Part shown: piece by piece, positions 12,238 to 24,900 of the stretch | How the letters are laid out: each line of letters opens with the position of its first letter | How positions within the stretch are numbered: position 1 is the stretch's first letter | DNA from: Mugil cephalus | Taxonomy: Eukaryota > Chordata > Actinopteri > Mugiliformes > Mugilidae | Direction: 5' to 3' | NCBI RefSeq assembly: GCF_022458985.1 | Contig: NC_061781.1 | Span: 15,031,501-15,095,500 of the forward strand | Length of the DNA stretch: 64,000 nt | Notes under the pieces: generated by a model | What the model saw: only the letters and a program-made list of their open reading frames with translations | What the model was told of the DNA's origin: nothing | Databases searched by the model: none | Made by a program: the position numbers and the translations under genes

Positions 12238-12333
<96 letters not shown>
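12205..12333 (+). repeat. LINE-type 3' tail followed by (CTAT)n microsatellite
   Basis: TTCCCTTCGGGGATGAATAAAG, a tail seen on fish non-LTR elements, runs directly into about 24 tetranucleotide units (12238-12333). Tail-seeded microsatellites like this are typical target-primed insertion remnants. The repeat makes a fake YLSIYLSI reading frame. Confidence 0.7.
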
Positions 12334-12334
<1 letters not shown>

Positions 12335-13783
12335 AACGGCTACAAGAAAAACGGACAAACATAGTCCAGCTTACATGTAGGTTTGTCTGTATAAACAAGG
12401 AGGCTACACGCTACAAAAATGCAGTTTGTTAATTAATTTGCGGTACGCGCAAATGTCAAAGCAGCGCATATATTCATGTGTAGCACATTTTATTTTACAC
12501 CCTACACATAACCTGTACAAAGGCAAGTATTCTGTAATGGTGAGTCATTACTTTTTCTGTTGTTTTTCTGTTTGTCTGCATCAGAGTTCAGCGTTAGTCA
12601 TGTCCTCATACCTCTCGTAAGTAAAGAAATGCTGAACAGCATGCTGCGGAGCGTGATGGAGAGGTATGCCGACAATTGCTGAGAATACAGTGAAAACAAC
12701 CCTCAAAATGTAATCTCGATACTGGTTGTGCTCAGTAATCCACACTGTTAGCGACTGAGCATTATGAATCAACTGGATCCGTCCTAAACTTTGTGGACCT
12801 TTGTGTCGGTTGGCAGGCGATCAGTTCCTCTAAAGACTCAGAGAATCATTCCAGTAGTGAACGTTTCTCGGTTCATTCAAGTTTGCTGACATTTTACTCC
12901 AACGTGAGGCATTCAGAAAATGTCGACAGATGAGTCCTCACCACAGACTCTTAACATACTAGTGCTATTGTTGCCCTACACAAGTTAAAGGATCCTCTTT
13001 GTGTAACGGGATCTTGAAACCTCTCTATTCAACTTTTGGAACCCGACTTTCAGAAAAGGACTTTAAGCCGCAAAGCGGTTCTGTTTAATTCATACAATTA
13101 AATTACAATACTATATGATTACAAGGGAATATACACATCTTAAAATTCACCTCACATACATAACAGTATATCTTTTGTGCACATAAAATAATATTCCCGT
13201 GCTTTATCGATGTTCCCACTTGGTCCACTTCTGTTCACTCTTTATTGCCCCACATGGGAAATGCAGCAGGAGCGGGCACTCATCCATCATTACGCAGAAT
13301 AAAAATGGAAGAGTAACATACAAAAGCGGTAAAAACACAAATGAAAAAAGGCGGAACACAACTCTGCGGCAAGTCTAGGAACAAATCACGCGCTGAACAG
13401 ACATCGTGAGGATTATTTAGCAGCCACAAATTTGTATAGCATTTGGTTGGATGCTGCTGATGTCCCAGCCAGGTGTTTTTAAGAAGCGCCATTGTAGCTT
13501 CCACAAGGCAGGCCCTGCATTGCCTTACTGCTTAGAAGAGGACCCTAATCGTGGCGGCTGGATTTAGAACAATAAGCTCATGACTAATCGAGTCCTGATC
13601 GGACCTTCCCAAACTGGCTTTGTGTGGGGCAACTCTGCTGTCTGTCTAAACACGAGTCAGCTCCGTCCGCTTTGGGATGCTGATATTTTTATGCGCTTGT
13701 GTCGAGGGAAAGTTTACTTTGATGGCCACGTTTTAACCCATCTGAGTTGCTTCCATTCAGTTACCATCTGCATGAGTCAGGAA

Positions 13784-13800
13784 GATGGATGGATGGATGG
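13784..13800. repeat. Short (GATG)n repeat
   Basis: Four GATG-type units in an osbpl6 intron. Confidence 0.7.
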
Positions 13801-13999
13801 AATTCACATATTCGGTGGTGAAATGATATGTCCTGCAACACAGAAAAAGCTTACAGTGTATTAAACTAGTAAAATGTGCTTTTCAATGTACTCTTCACTT
13901 CTGCTTCCTTATTGGGTCAAGGAGAGTGGCTCTATCAAATAGGCTAAGTGGAATACACTATCTGAATGGACTTACATGGCTTACATCCTACTTGGCTTA

Positions 14000-14033
14000 A
14001 GGCAGGCCAGGCCAGGGCAGGGCAGGGCAGGGA
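14000..14033. repeat. (GGCAG/GGCCA)n pentanucleotide repeat
   Basis: Imperfect tandem pentamers (AGGCCAGGCC then GGGCAGGGCA) in the osbpl6 leader intron. Confidence 0.7.
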
Positions 14034-15840
14034 TGATGACGTTGTCAGAGGATCTGAATTATAGATTACAGTGTGTGAGCATATTGCACGGTTGCATGCA
14101 GTCGTGCATACTGCCGTGTTGTGCAGTGGAGTGGCGTTTCCCCTCACACGCCGAAGAGGCCAACAGACACATCCTGTAGTTTAAACCTCTGGGTGCTCCA
14201 GTGTTACATAGAGTGCAGCAACTGCAAGCACAAACTTAAAGCAGTCAAACTTTATATGCTTTTTATGCTTATGCTTTTGCAGGTTGCAGTAAAAATATTT
14301 TCTTTTTTTGATTAATCTAGTAATTAATCAGTTTGAAGTGTCAGAATATTGCAAAGGTAATGAAAAAAAAAGTCCAGAAATAGGGTTTTTGACACCACTC
14401 ATTCCTGAATCGGAGTTTTGAATCTTTTTTTTTTTTTTTTTTTTAAATATAATCAATTTTGAAGTCATATCTGCCCTCATGGAACACAACTAATTATCGA
14501 TGTTATTGAGTTTAATAGACCAAGTTCAGAAAGAAATATATTATATAAAAAAATATCTTCTCCATATGTGATTTATTAGGAATCTATTCTTGTAGCCAGA
14601 TATTTTCTTCTTTTAAAAGGCTGCATCACATTCAGTATGGTAACTCCCCGACAAAAGTCACATCATCACCAGAGGGATACAGTGTGTGATATTTGCACCT
14701 GTAAATGTCCCGTAACCTCCTCAGTGTCTCACTTTGAGACTTTGAGAGTCTCAGTTTCGTAACTCGGTTTGTTTGTTTTTTATTTATGTTTTTTATACTG
14801 CCAATGTACTGTATGTTTTAGCAGTGAGACCTCCTGAGAGCTCCAACAATTACACAGCACCGCTGCAGGCGCTATTATGAGTGTCAGCATGAAGCAACAC
14901 AGTGCCATGACTAATGATGAGAACGAGTGCTCCCCGCTGCTGTCTGTACATAAGGTTAACCAGACAATCTGAATCTAATCTAATATGTATTTTAGACTGT
15001 GCGTCTGAATGTGCTGGCTTTGGTTTTAGAGGTAAAACTCGTGGATGGAGGCTGTAACCATACAAATAGAACTGATTCTTCCCTCTATTGATTTGATGTC
15101 TTTACCTACATACAATCATTATCGCAGTGGTAATTCAGTGTTTAGAGATTTATGTTGCAAGAACAGTCCTGTGGGATGATCTCAGTCTTCTGCAGTGGAG
15201 GAAGTGACTGTTTGTGTCTATTAACATGGTAATTGCTACTGTTCCTAACTGTAAAAGTACTTCAGTGCATTGATGCACAGATAGTCCGTTTAACTCAGAG
15301 TCTACATAGGTTAGGTCTGAAACAGTGGGCCGCTTAATTCATATATGGATTGACATAAACATAATTTTGTTACGAATTAGGTGTTTCAGTAATACAAGCA
15401 ATAATTGTGAGAAACTTCTGTTGTTTCATAGACCAAAGGTTTTATTAATTGGCAATTGGTTCGCTTGAATAACCGATAATTAGAAGTTTAATTTGCTGCT
15501 TATACAGGTTCAGTTTGAGTTTGAGATCATTCGGTGGAAGTGCAAAACTGTCTGCTGCATTACTGTCGAGTAATCCTGAGTGGCGCCGATCGCATAGCAA
15601 ACGTAATGAAAGGCTTACTGGGTAATGCACACGTAATGAGTAGAATCTTAAAAAGTCATGCTTCAAAGAATAGCTCACTGGGTGCCTCGACTGTGAGTTA
15701 GATTAGCATGTTCAAGATGACGATGGACAGTTCTAGAAGTACCAAATGCTAAATATGGTCTCTATCTGCAACAGAACTACAATGAAATGAGGAAGCTGAG
15801 CTGGATGCTATAGTGTAACTTCCTGACCCCTGTGTTTCAG

Positions 15841-15941
15841 ATGAACCACAAGCAGTGAGCGTGAGGAAGTGTCAGAGGATGCTCTTGATCTGTGGGGCCC
15901 AGTGCTGAGAGGGAGGTCCACAGAGCCAACTGGCGCCCACC
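15841..15941 (+). promoter_or_regulatory. osbpl6: osbpl6 5' UTR segment with a short uORF
   Basis: The exon starts at 15841 after TGTGTTTCAG. Its first codon-sized triplet is an ATG opening a five-codon uORF (ATGAACCACAAGCAGTGA, 15841-15858), ending about 85 bases before the main ATG. Whether it is translated is unknown. Confidence 0.55.
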
Positions 15942-18900
15942 ATGTCTCACCACCATCACTACCAGCGAGGCCTCCAGGGCCGCACCATGAGCTCTGAGGA
16001 CAGGAGCTCCACGCCAGTGAACAAGACCTCCACACCAGTTCACAAGAGCGCCTCCTCCTCCTCGTCTTCCCAGCGCGACAGCCGGCAGGTAATTTTCAGG
16101 CCGAGGGAGGAATCCGTCTAGAAATAGATTCCCAGAGATGGCAATGCTTTGAGCGGATGCAACTTGAGCAAAGGTGGAAAATCGGGGGAGTGAACATTAG
16201 TTTGGAGTGCTGCAGTCTTCCATCAGTTGGCCTGTTTATGCAGGAGAAAAACAGGCAGTTAGAGAGAGCACTGTGACCCAGAGGAAATGGTAAATCATGA
16301 AATATTCATTCATCAATTTTAGTAAGTGAAGTAAAGAGAGTCAAAACTATTAAGATGCATCTGCAGTTTTTAAAATCAGCTTCTGTTATCATGTTCAGTG
16401 TCAAAGTGTCCTAACTTAAAGATTAGAGAAGCTGTGATAATCTTTTATGTTGCAGCTTCTATGCTCACACTGCTCAGACCAGTCAAGCAACAAACAAATG
16501 TTAATCTAAGCCAATTGAAATTAGGCGATATTTCGATAAATTAAATCTGTCAAAGTGTTTCTCTGTTTTCCTTCTGAAAATAAATTCGGATATGCAGCTC
16601 ATTATAAATAATTTATTCATTGTGAAAAAGTTAATTAAAAAAGGCAAACCGACTCTAAACCATACAAGACCTCATTAACCCATGTGCTGACTCACCCACC
16701 TTAATACCCTGGTCAGTAAATAAGAACCTAGCAGAGACACTGTAAACAAAGAGATGCACTCTTTATTTCACAGTTCACAGGACAAGTGTTTAAATTTAAC
16801 AGCAGTGAGCCATCTGAAGCCCCCAGCCCTCCTTACCTCACTGAGCTGCTGTGTCACTGCGGCCACGCTGAAACAGGACACCCGAAACTGGAATCTTTGA
16901 CATCACAGCTTTTCCGTCGGCACTGGCTGATGAATATTTCATGAGGGACAGGCGGCGGCTCGGTGCTCCACTGAACATGTGGCACACTCTGGTATGCTAT
17001 GTGGGAGCCCAGCTTTGTGTCCGCAGGAAATGGCTCTCTGAAGAGAAAAGGGTTTGAGAAATGAGGCCTGCTAGAAAAGCACAGTTGAAGGCCGTCTGCT
17101 TGATGAAGCAGACAGTTAACCGTTGCAAACCCTTCTGTTCGCGGTTCCTTTCTTTGATTTCTTTGATCACAAAGCGCTTATGGCCAAAAGGGTTTAGATT
17201 TTCATTTCCCAAATGCTTCATAATCTTATAGGAAGGCTATCATTTAGTGCTTCTTTTCTTATTAAACTATTTTAACTAGGGCTGCCAAAATGAACATGGT
17301 AATCTCCGTTAACATATCATCATGATTAATCTGATTAAAAATTTTAACGCAACTAACCCATCTGCATCTGAACATCTCTGGCAACGTATTTTTCGGGGTG
17401 TTCTTCAAGTAGAGTTACTGCCCTGCATGTGCAAATTGGCAGTTGATCAAGTTAGTTTGTCTTAGTAGCTTCCAAAAGAGGAGTAACGGCCACATTAATG
17501 TGGATAAATGTTTGTTCAAAAAAAGACACAAAAGTTTTTGGTGTTTAATAAACATGTTAAATACTGTACATATATATTCCCTCCTTTCTTGAGTCTGTTC
17601 GCTCATGCAAAATGAAACGCGATTAATATAGATTAAAAGTGAATGATATTTAATCGTGATTAATCGAAATTAATCCACAGTAATCCTGTGATTAATCTGG
17701 TTAAAAATTTTGAAATCAGGTGCCAGCCAATGACATGGTAACCAATGAACTTTAAGGGACCCATTGTTGGGTTTCTGGTTAGTCTGCTGACCATCAACCA
17801 GAGAGATCCAACCTTTTGGAAAGTCCCATGTTACTGTTGCTAGGTTAGACAAACAAAAGCAAAATGGTTAAAAAAAATCTGAAAATAATAGTTCAAATGT
17901 AACATGGAGATGAGCCAGTTGCCAGCATTGCATAAACTACTCGACTTTTCACCAATTTTCATGTATGGCTATTTCCCACCCTTGACTGTACACGTTTCAC
18001 ATTGTTGAAGAATAAAGTCTACAAGTTTTCATTGTTTTTCAGTGAAGGCTTAGAATAGCAACAGTAATATCTCTTTCATATTGAAAATACTGGGTTTGGT
18101 ATGCTTTCACATTGCCAGCAGTCTCAGATCTGACCTCCTGCTGTGAGAGCTGCGTGCCTGTGCTGCGATGTTTAAATAAATCCTTGTCTCCTGCACAGTG
18201 CCCAATATCTGCCCCGAAAACCCTCTTCTCCACGGATGCAGTGCGCTGCCATGATTGCTAGAAAAGTGTGCCACATCATTATAAAAGCTGTATAAACACA
18301 GCTGCGCATTACAATTTCCCGAACATGACGTAGGGCCAATTCACCTATGAGCTTCGATTGTGTAACAACACATTTGATTTGTTTGATTGAAAAAATGGAC
18401 GAAAATCTCTGCCCTTCAGAGATTGGCCTGTTATGGGAGCAGACAAAAACTTTGCTCTGTTTTTGAGCTGCTCGCAGCCCTGGAGCTTCTACAGTGACAC
18501 AGTCTGACAGGCACCCAAACGCGACAGGCAGGTACATCAACGTCATCATGTGAATTAGCAGGTCGACGGGGCTCTCCTGTTTACATCGAAGCTGAGCAAA
18601 GCCGTTAAAAAAGCCGGGTCATTCGATGTGGGTCGACCTGATTTTTCTTGTGCAAAGGGACTAAATATAGAGAGTCAAGATTTACGAGAGCACATGATCT
18701 TTCATATTGGTGGTCAGCGGACCAATCAGAAAGTCAACAAAGGGTCAGCTAAGTATTAAAACCTTGACAGTTGCGGCTGTCATAGTTAAGCAAAGGAAAC
18801 TGATGCATTGATATAGCTGTGAGCGATTCAGACACATGTAAAGAAAAATTTGTGTTTTTATCGTAAAACTTCAATTAGTTTTGTTTGTATATGCTTTCAA

Positions 18901-21900
18901 AGTTGGTGTCAAAAAATTTTCCTACCTGCACAAAGACACTGCAGACGTCTTTAAGTCTGTTGAACTCCACCTATAGTATATAACATATAGATAATATAAA
19001 TATGTACCATATTGGAGGTTTGACAAATTTGATCATTTGCTAAATCAAGCTAATATTGCATCAGCTGCTACCTTCAGTCATATAGGGCTAAGCACACCCT
19101 TCAGGACTTGGCGGTTGTTTCCTGCTCCTGTTAGGACGGCAGGATATACACATAGTGAAGCCGTAAAGTCACACATTTCGTGTTTGCTGTCACTCTGAAG
19201 ATGCTAATTTTGGAGTATTTTAAGAGCATCTGTCAAATACGGTCACCTTTGTAACGCTGCAGACTTTTCTTGAGCTTAAGTGAGTTTTACTCGCTAAACC
19301 AGAATAGAGAATCAACTTTCATGCCGCAGAGCTTCGAGTCTGTCAACAGAATATACATTTTGCATGAGATATATATTGCATTCCACTCAATTGTGTGATC
19401 ATATTCAAACTCAAAATTAATTTAAATTAAGGCATCATATTTTAAACCAAATTAGGGTGTTTTGCTAGTCACAACTTGGAGTGGTTCTTGCATAAGGTCC
19501 TCATATTTTAAAGTCATAGTGAAGCAGAACTGAAAGTAACTGAAGTTCTCCAACATGTGACATATGTCCAAGTGAAACCGGTCATGTGTGTTGGGGATGA
19601 AGTATGACTCTTTTTTCCGATATGACTAGAATGTTCGAAAGTGAGCGGTTGCCCTTCATGCACTCCGGCCTCACTTGTCTTGCTAAATAAAGAAAAGGAC
19701 CCAGTCAGAATAAATAAATTAGACCACAACCATATTATTTATAAATATATGTACTATTCTTAACCTATGTTTTTTTTTTGTTTTTCTCAACCGACCGGCA
19801 AGAACAGGACAGTCAAGTGAGTTAATCACGGTTTGCTTGTTGCCCCTAAGTACACTCACTTGAAAGTTCATTTGGTACATAAGCCATGATGATTGTGTTT
19901 TAATATAACAATCCTGCACTAAATCTAATTTCATGGCTGTTATAATGTTCAGTTTATGTGGAAGCAGCATTAGAAAGGTGGTAATTCAACTGTATGCTCA
20001 TTTTGGAGGATGTAGTTTGAGGCGCTGTTAAACTATATTGAATTAAACGCTAAAGCGTGTCTGTTGTTCAGCCTAGCCCGCTGGCTAAAATGTGGTTGTC
20101 AAAATAATAGAACGTGTCGGTGCCACCCAATGCAATTCACTAGTAATACAAGTGGCAGCCTCCAAAATGAAAACACAATTGCATCAACAGCTCTCTCGGT
20201 TATTTTAAACTAGTGATGCTGAATACCATAACCTTCACAAAGATTTAGCTAAGCTAAAATTAGACATTCTTTAAAAAAAATCCTTCCGCTGCTGATGGCA
20301 TTTATCCACTTGTCTGTTCACTTTTGCTGTTTTAAACATCAACACACAGTAAATTTAGTCCCTAACCTCATGAAACATCAATTACAAAGAAACAACAATC
20401 CAATCTCACCACTTAAAAGGGGTTTTCTGGAGCAATCAATCAGTTTCTGATGGCTAGATGATCATGTGACCATGTGATGTGCACATTGTGTGCGAAGCTC
20501 CAGAGCTACTACTGGCTACTTTATTTATCCCAAGGGATAATCCAGTGTCCAGTTTAAGTTGTATAACAATATGAATATATTATGCTGTATAAAAACAAGG
20601 AGGCGCTGTGGAGTCATATGTCCTGAGGGACAAATGACTCCGTCAACCTGTCCGTCCAGCAGGACGGAGACGGCCGCCTGTCACTGAACGAGCTTCTGTC
20701 TGCCTCTGGTGTCACTTTTACAAATTATCATTGTTAAATTGAACATTACGCAAGTCACTGACTTGCAAGTACTACTCCGGCATCGATTAAGTATCTCAGG
20801 ATTTAATTGACATTTTTAAAAGTTATACCCACGCATTTGTTTGGTATTGACCTTTATGATGCCATTATGCCGTACTCATTGCACTGCATAATGCGATGAG
20901 CACGGCATATCTTCCACTGGACAGCGCACACTTAAAAAAAGACCTTAGCTTGCTTGGCTTGGCCTCAGTGTTTGAGGGGGGAAAAAAAAATGAGAGCCGG
21001 GCATTTTGTTTGGGGAAAGCCTTAATGGGATCTTGCCCCCATTTTCAAATCAATACATGTCACTTTCCCTTCTGCTGATGACTACTGTTCACTCTGGAGA
21101 CCCTCATGAGAGCAATTAGAGGCACCACCTGCAGTAAGCACAGACTCACACAAACACTGACGTGCACATATTGAAGTTTATGGATCTAGACAGATGCGAG
21201 ACTCAGGATGTTACTGCATCCTGTTAGTTGTCTCTGTTGATGCTCGTCATTTCCTGGTTAGATAAAACGTTGTTTTTTGCTAAGATATAGTGGGAGGAAA
21301 TGATAATTGTACTAATCATGCAACGTTATAAATATCTAAGACAGTCCCTTTGATGGGTTTTACTAGGGGAGTGAATATCAGTTGCTTTTGCATCAAATGA
21401 TGATGTTTTTCTTCTCTTTCCTTTAAGAAAATATTATGATAATACTTTTTTTTTAGTTTTATTTAGTCCATGAACTTTCATATTTCAGTAAATCACTACA
21501 CATATCCAGTTCTTGTCTTATCCAATAGAATGAGGCGCGTTATTGCACCAACAAAAGAACAGGTGACACATGTAAGACAGTGAGCCTGTAACCGAATCCG
21601 CCGTGTTTACACAGCGCATGAGACTGTGGTGCTCTCAGGGTGTTCGTTTCTCATGTGTACGGCAGCCAGTCCTCCTACTCTTAAGCTCTGCTGCTGAGCC
21701 AGCCAGACACTGCAGTGAAATCCATCCCCACAACAATTCCTCTGTGGTTATCACCTGCTCAAATATCATCTTTCAGTGGCGATTGTGGTCGATGAGGTGA
21801 GAACATTTTAGCGTTTTCCTCTCACTGACTGGCTACGGTTTCGCATTCCTACACAGGAGGCAATATATGCACGTGCGAGCCACTTTGGTGGACGGCGCAG

Positions 21901-24900
21901 CTTTTAAGATTGAATTAATCTCAGATGACCCGTGACCTCTTGAATTGGTCTGCTCGAGCCGTATCACACTTTGGTCGGGATAAAATCGATCGTGCTCGGA
22001 TGCTGTTTAAAGAACCTTTGGAAATACATCATGTTCGTGTCGAGGGCAGTTGCTGCTACAAGCAACCAGAGCTGAGTTGATTTTAGGGATTTTACATGAT
22101 TTGCACGTCAAGAAGGTCCAACGACCAGCCATTGCGGATAATATATAACACGGTCCAACTAAAGCTGCTACTTAGCGCACACTTTATGGGTTAAAAACTA
22201 CTTGAGTTCAATTCTTTAGTAGGGAATCCAATAAATTAGCAAAATAAAATGATAAAAATCAACCCAAACAAACTAGCGATGGGCTCACCCAATCACAAGA
22301 ACTAATGTATTTGTCCAGTTTCTCAACCCTAGTACATATTAGCTTATATATAAATATAAACTTAGGAACTTTGACACTCAGCCAGTTACTTAACAACGCA
22401 TCTAGCTACAATAATTCATTTTATCCATATCCACAAGCTTAGAACTAGTTCTCCTAGAATCAAATAACTATTTTTGCTGTTGATTTTCCTGATCACTGTA
22501 GATCTAAAGACATCTTGTTTTGACTGGACTTTTTAAAACCAAAATATATCAACTGATCACATTATAAATGAGAGACAAAACTGTTATAAAACAGTCAAAA
22601 TTCATGTATCCGTTATACTGTCTCTTGGCTCCAGCTCTACTGTTGATGAGATATTGACCTTGAAGAGACAGCAGGCCTTTTATTCAGGAAATGAACTCAT
22701 TATCTTGTCAAAATAACATATTTATCTTGTAATCTTGTGGGAAAACAACTTGTTCTCACAACACGAGAAGATCATTAATTAATTCATCTCAAGAAAACCG
22801 GATGAAATAAAGTTGTCTGGCTGTTCTTTGCCCCCCCCCAACCTTGACTTAAATGGCTTCCACTGAAATAATAATCGATTTTCTGATCTATAATCAGGTT
22901 AGCCCTTGGGTTCAGAGCTCCCACCCATGACAGGCTAAAATATTTTGCCCGTTTCCTAACTTTATTGCTCATGTTATTGATGTTGTTCTTGTGGCTTGCC
23001 TACGCTGCACTGTGAAGTGTTTGTGTTGGGTCGATATGCGATGCAGCAAAGCTGACACGCTGCCTACATATATACGTCATTGTCTTTACAAGAAGTGTAA
23101 AGGGTGTAAGAGGAAGTGGTCATCACAAGAAGCTGTTGTAGTGATATTTATAGTGCGTATTTACCCTAAGGTTTCCCCGAGGGGTGTTTGTCCTTTGTCC
23201 TGCTCAGAGAGACCTTAACTGTAATAGTTTGATTCACTGCAGCAATAAAAGGGCTACGGTGTTGAGTGTCACTGCAGGTGGGAGATCCCATAAGACTGAA
23301 TCTACACTGTTAGGTTGACTGAAGTCAATGATCCCTTATAGATGTTCTTTTGAGTATTAACATCTAACCCTGTCTTTCCACTGGTATGAACAGTGAAACA
23401 GTGAATGAAAAGTTCTTCCTTTTCCAAAGAGTGAGGCTCATTGAACAAACCTTTAAAGATCTTGACATAGAAAAGCTGGCAGCCTCTCACTGAGTGTGCC
23501 ACAAGATCCTTCATTAAAGGAGTAAACTCGCCAAGAGGGACCAGCTCATTCAGCTGTAAATTATTCTGCAGTGGAATCAATGAGTGTAAGCAGAGTACAG
23601 GAAATGACTTTGGCTTAATTTTGTTCAGTTCAGCTGGGGTTAAATAGCAAAAGCTATTTCTCTGAATGTAATTTCCGTGTAAGGCAGTAGTCAGCGTATA
23701 TTTTGTTGCTAAGGCGGAGCCAGAGGTTTTTGGCTTTGTTCTTTGTGAGGAGTTTGTTGATTCATGTGATGGTGGTTCAGATTTTAAAATGATGCCCATG
23801 AAAGACCGATAAATAAATAATCTAATCTAAAATTTTGCAGCACAAACAATTCTTTATTTTGTGCCTAATGTTACGCTGCAGATAACACACAGGAAGTTTC
23901 TGTGAAGCTTTTCTCCGAGGTTGCTGCTGCTTGTTGTCGCCTACTTAGAAGAGTGCTCTTTGAGTACATATATGGGCAGTTATTATATGTTGTGCGTGTG
24001 TGTATGTATATATTAGCGCTGTCAAACGATTAGAAATTTTAATCATATTAATCACAGGGTTGCTGTGGATGAATTTCGATTAATCATTTTTAATCTATAT
24101 TAACCCTCAGGCAACCTTAGGGACATTTTTGTCCATTTGGGCAAAATGATCCTCTTCACTTGGCTGTTTTAGTGCATGTGGCACAACTTTATGTACCAAA
24201 GTCCATCTCTACACAGATTTTGAAATTAAAAATACATTTATTCTAATAGGTCAACAGAACGCTGAAAATTTTTTACCGCCCTCTTGTAACCTTAGCTGGC
24301 TAATCGTGCAGGTCCAAAAACTGCTATAAAAACATAACTGATTTATTTTTTTTCTGCATAAATCACATTACATTAGAAAAAGACCAAGATTATCTAAAAT
24401 ATTGACTTGATTGTATTATTTTTCCTAATCAATACATTGCATTGAGTTTTGTGTAGCATCAGATTTAAAAAAACTAAAACAAAAATGTCCCATTGACTTC
24501 CATTATAACTACGGTTTTTGATCCCTGAGCCATGGCACAATAAAATCATTCATTCTGCAATATTAGGGTTTCATTTATGAGAAAAATAGTCAAATTTGTC
24601 ATTTTTAGTATTCAACAGTAAAATCAGCCATTTTCCCGTTATAGGTCCTATGCATAAAATATTTGTTATTTTTATTCGTTTTTTGGACACATTTTGCATG
24701 AGCGAACAGACTCAAGAAAAAAGGAATATATATGTATATATGCACATGTTTATTAAACACATTCAACAGTTTCAAATCAGCTTGAAACAACGTCTGTATG
24801 TATACACACACAGCATTGGCCAATTCACAGGTAATACCTTACACTGAGTTGTTCAGCTGATGAAGATCCAGTCGCTCTGCAGTCTGATGAGTAGACTGCC

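Larger units (their letters stand above)
9338..15840 (+). other. osbpl6 leader intron
   Basis: If 9337 is the leader donor, this 6.5 kb is the first intron. It contains an AT-rich candidate conserved non-coding element (10260-10570), LINE-tail-like fragments (around 11505-11595, 12205-12240 and 13225-13275), a TA repeat and a long CTAT microsatellite (12238-12333). No coding exon was recognised. Confidence 0.45.

Noticed and set aside
12238-12333. Regular tetranucleotide array that could suggest a CRISPR or coding repeat
   Set aside because: Uniform CTAT units without spacers, following a LINE-type tail: a microsatellite. The YLSI repeats are an artefact.
18172-18549. 125-codon minus-strand open frame
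   Set aside because: Intronic, antisense to osbpl6, no family resemblance; judged chance.
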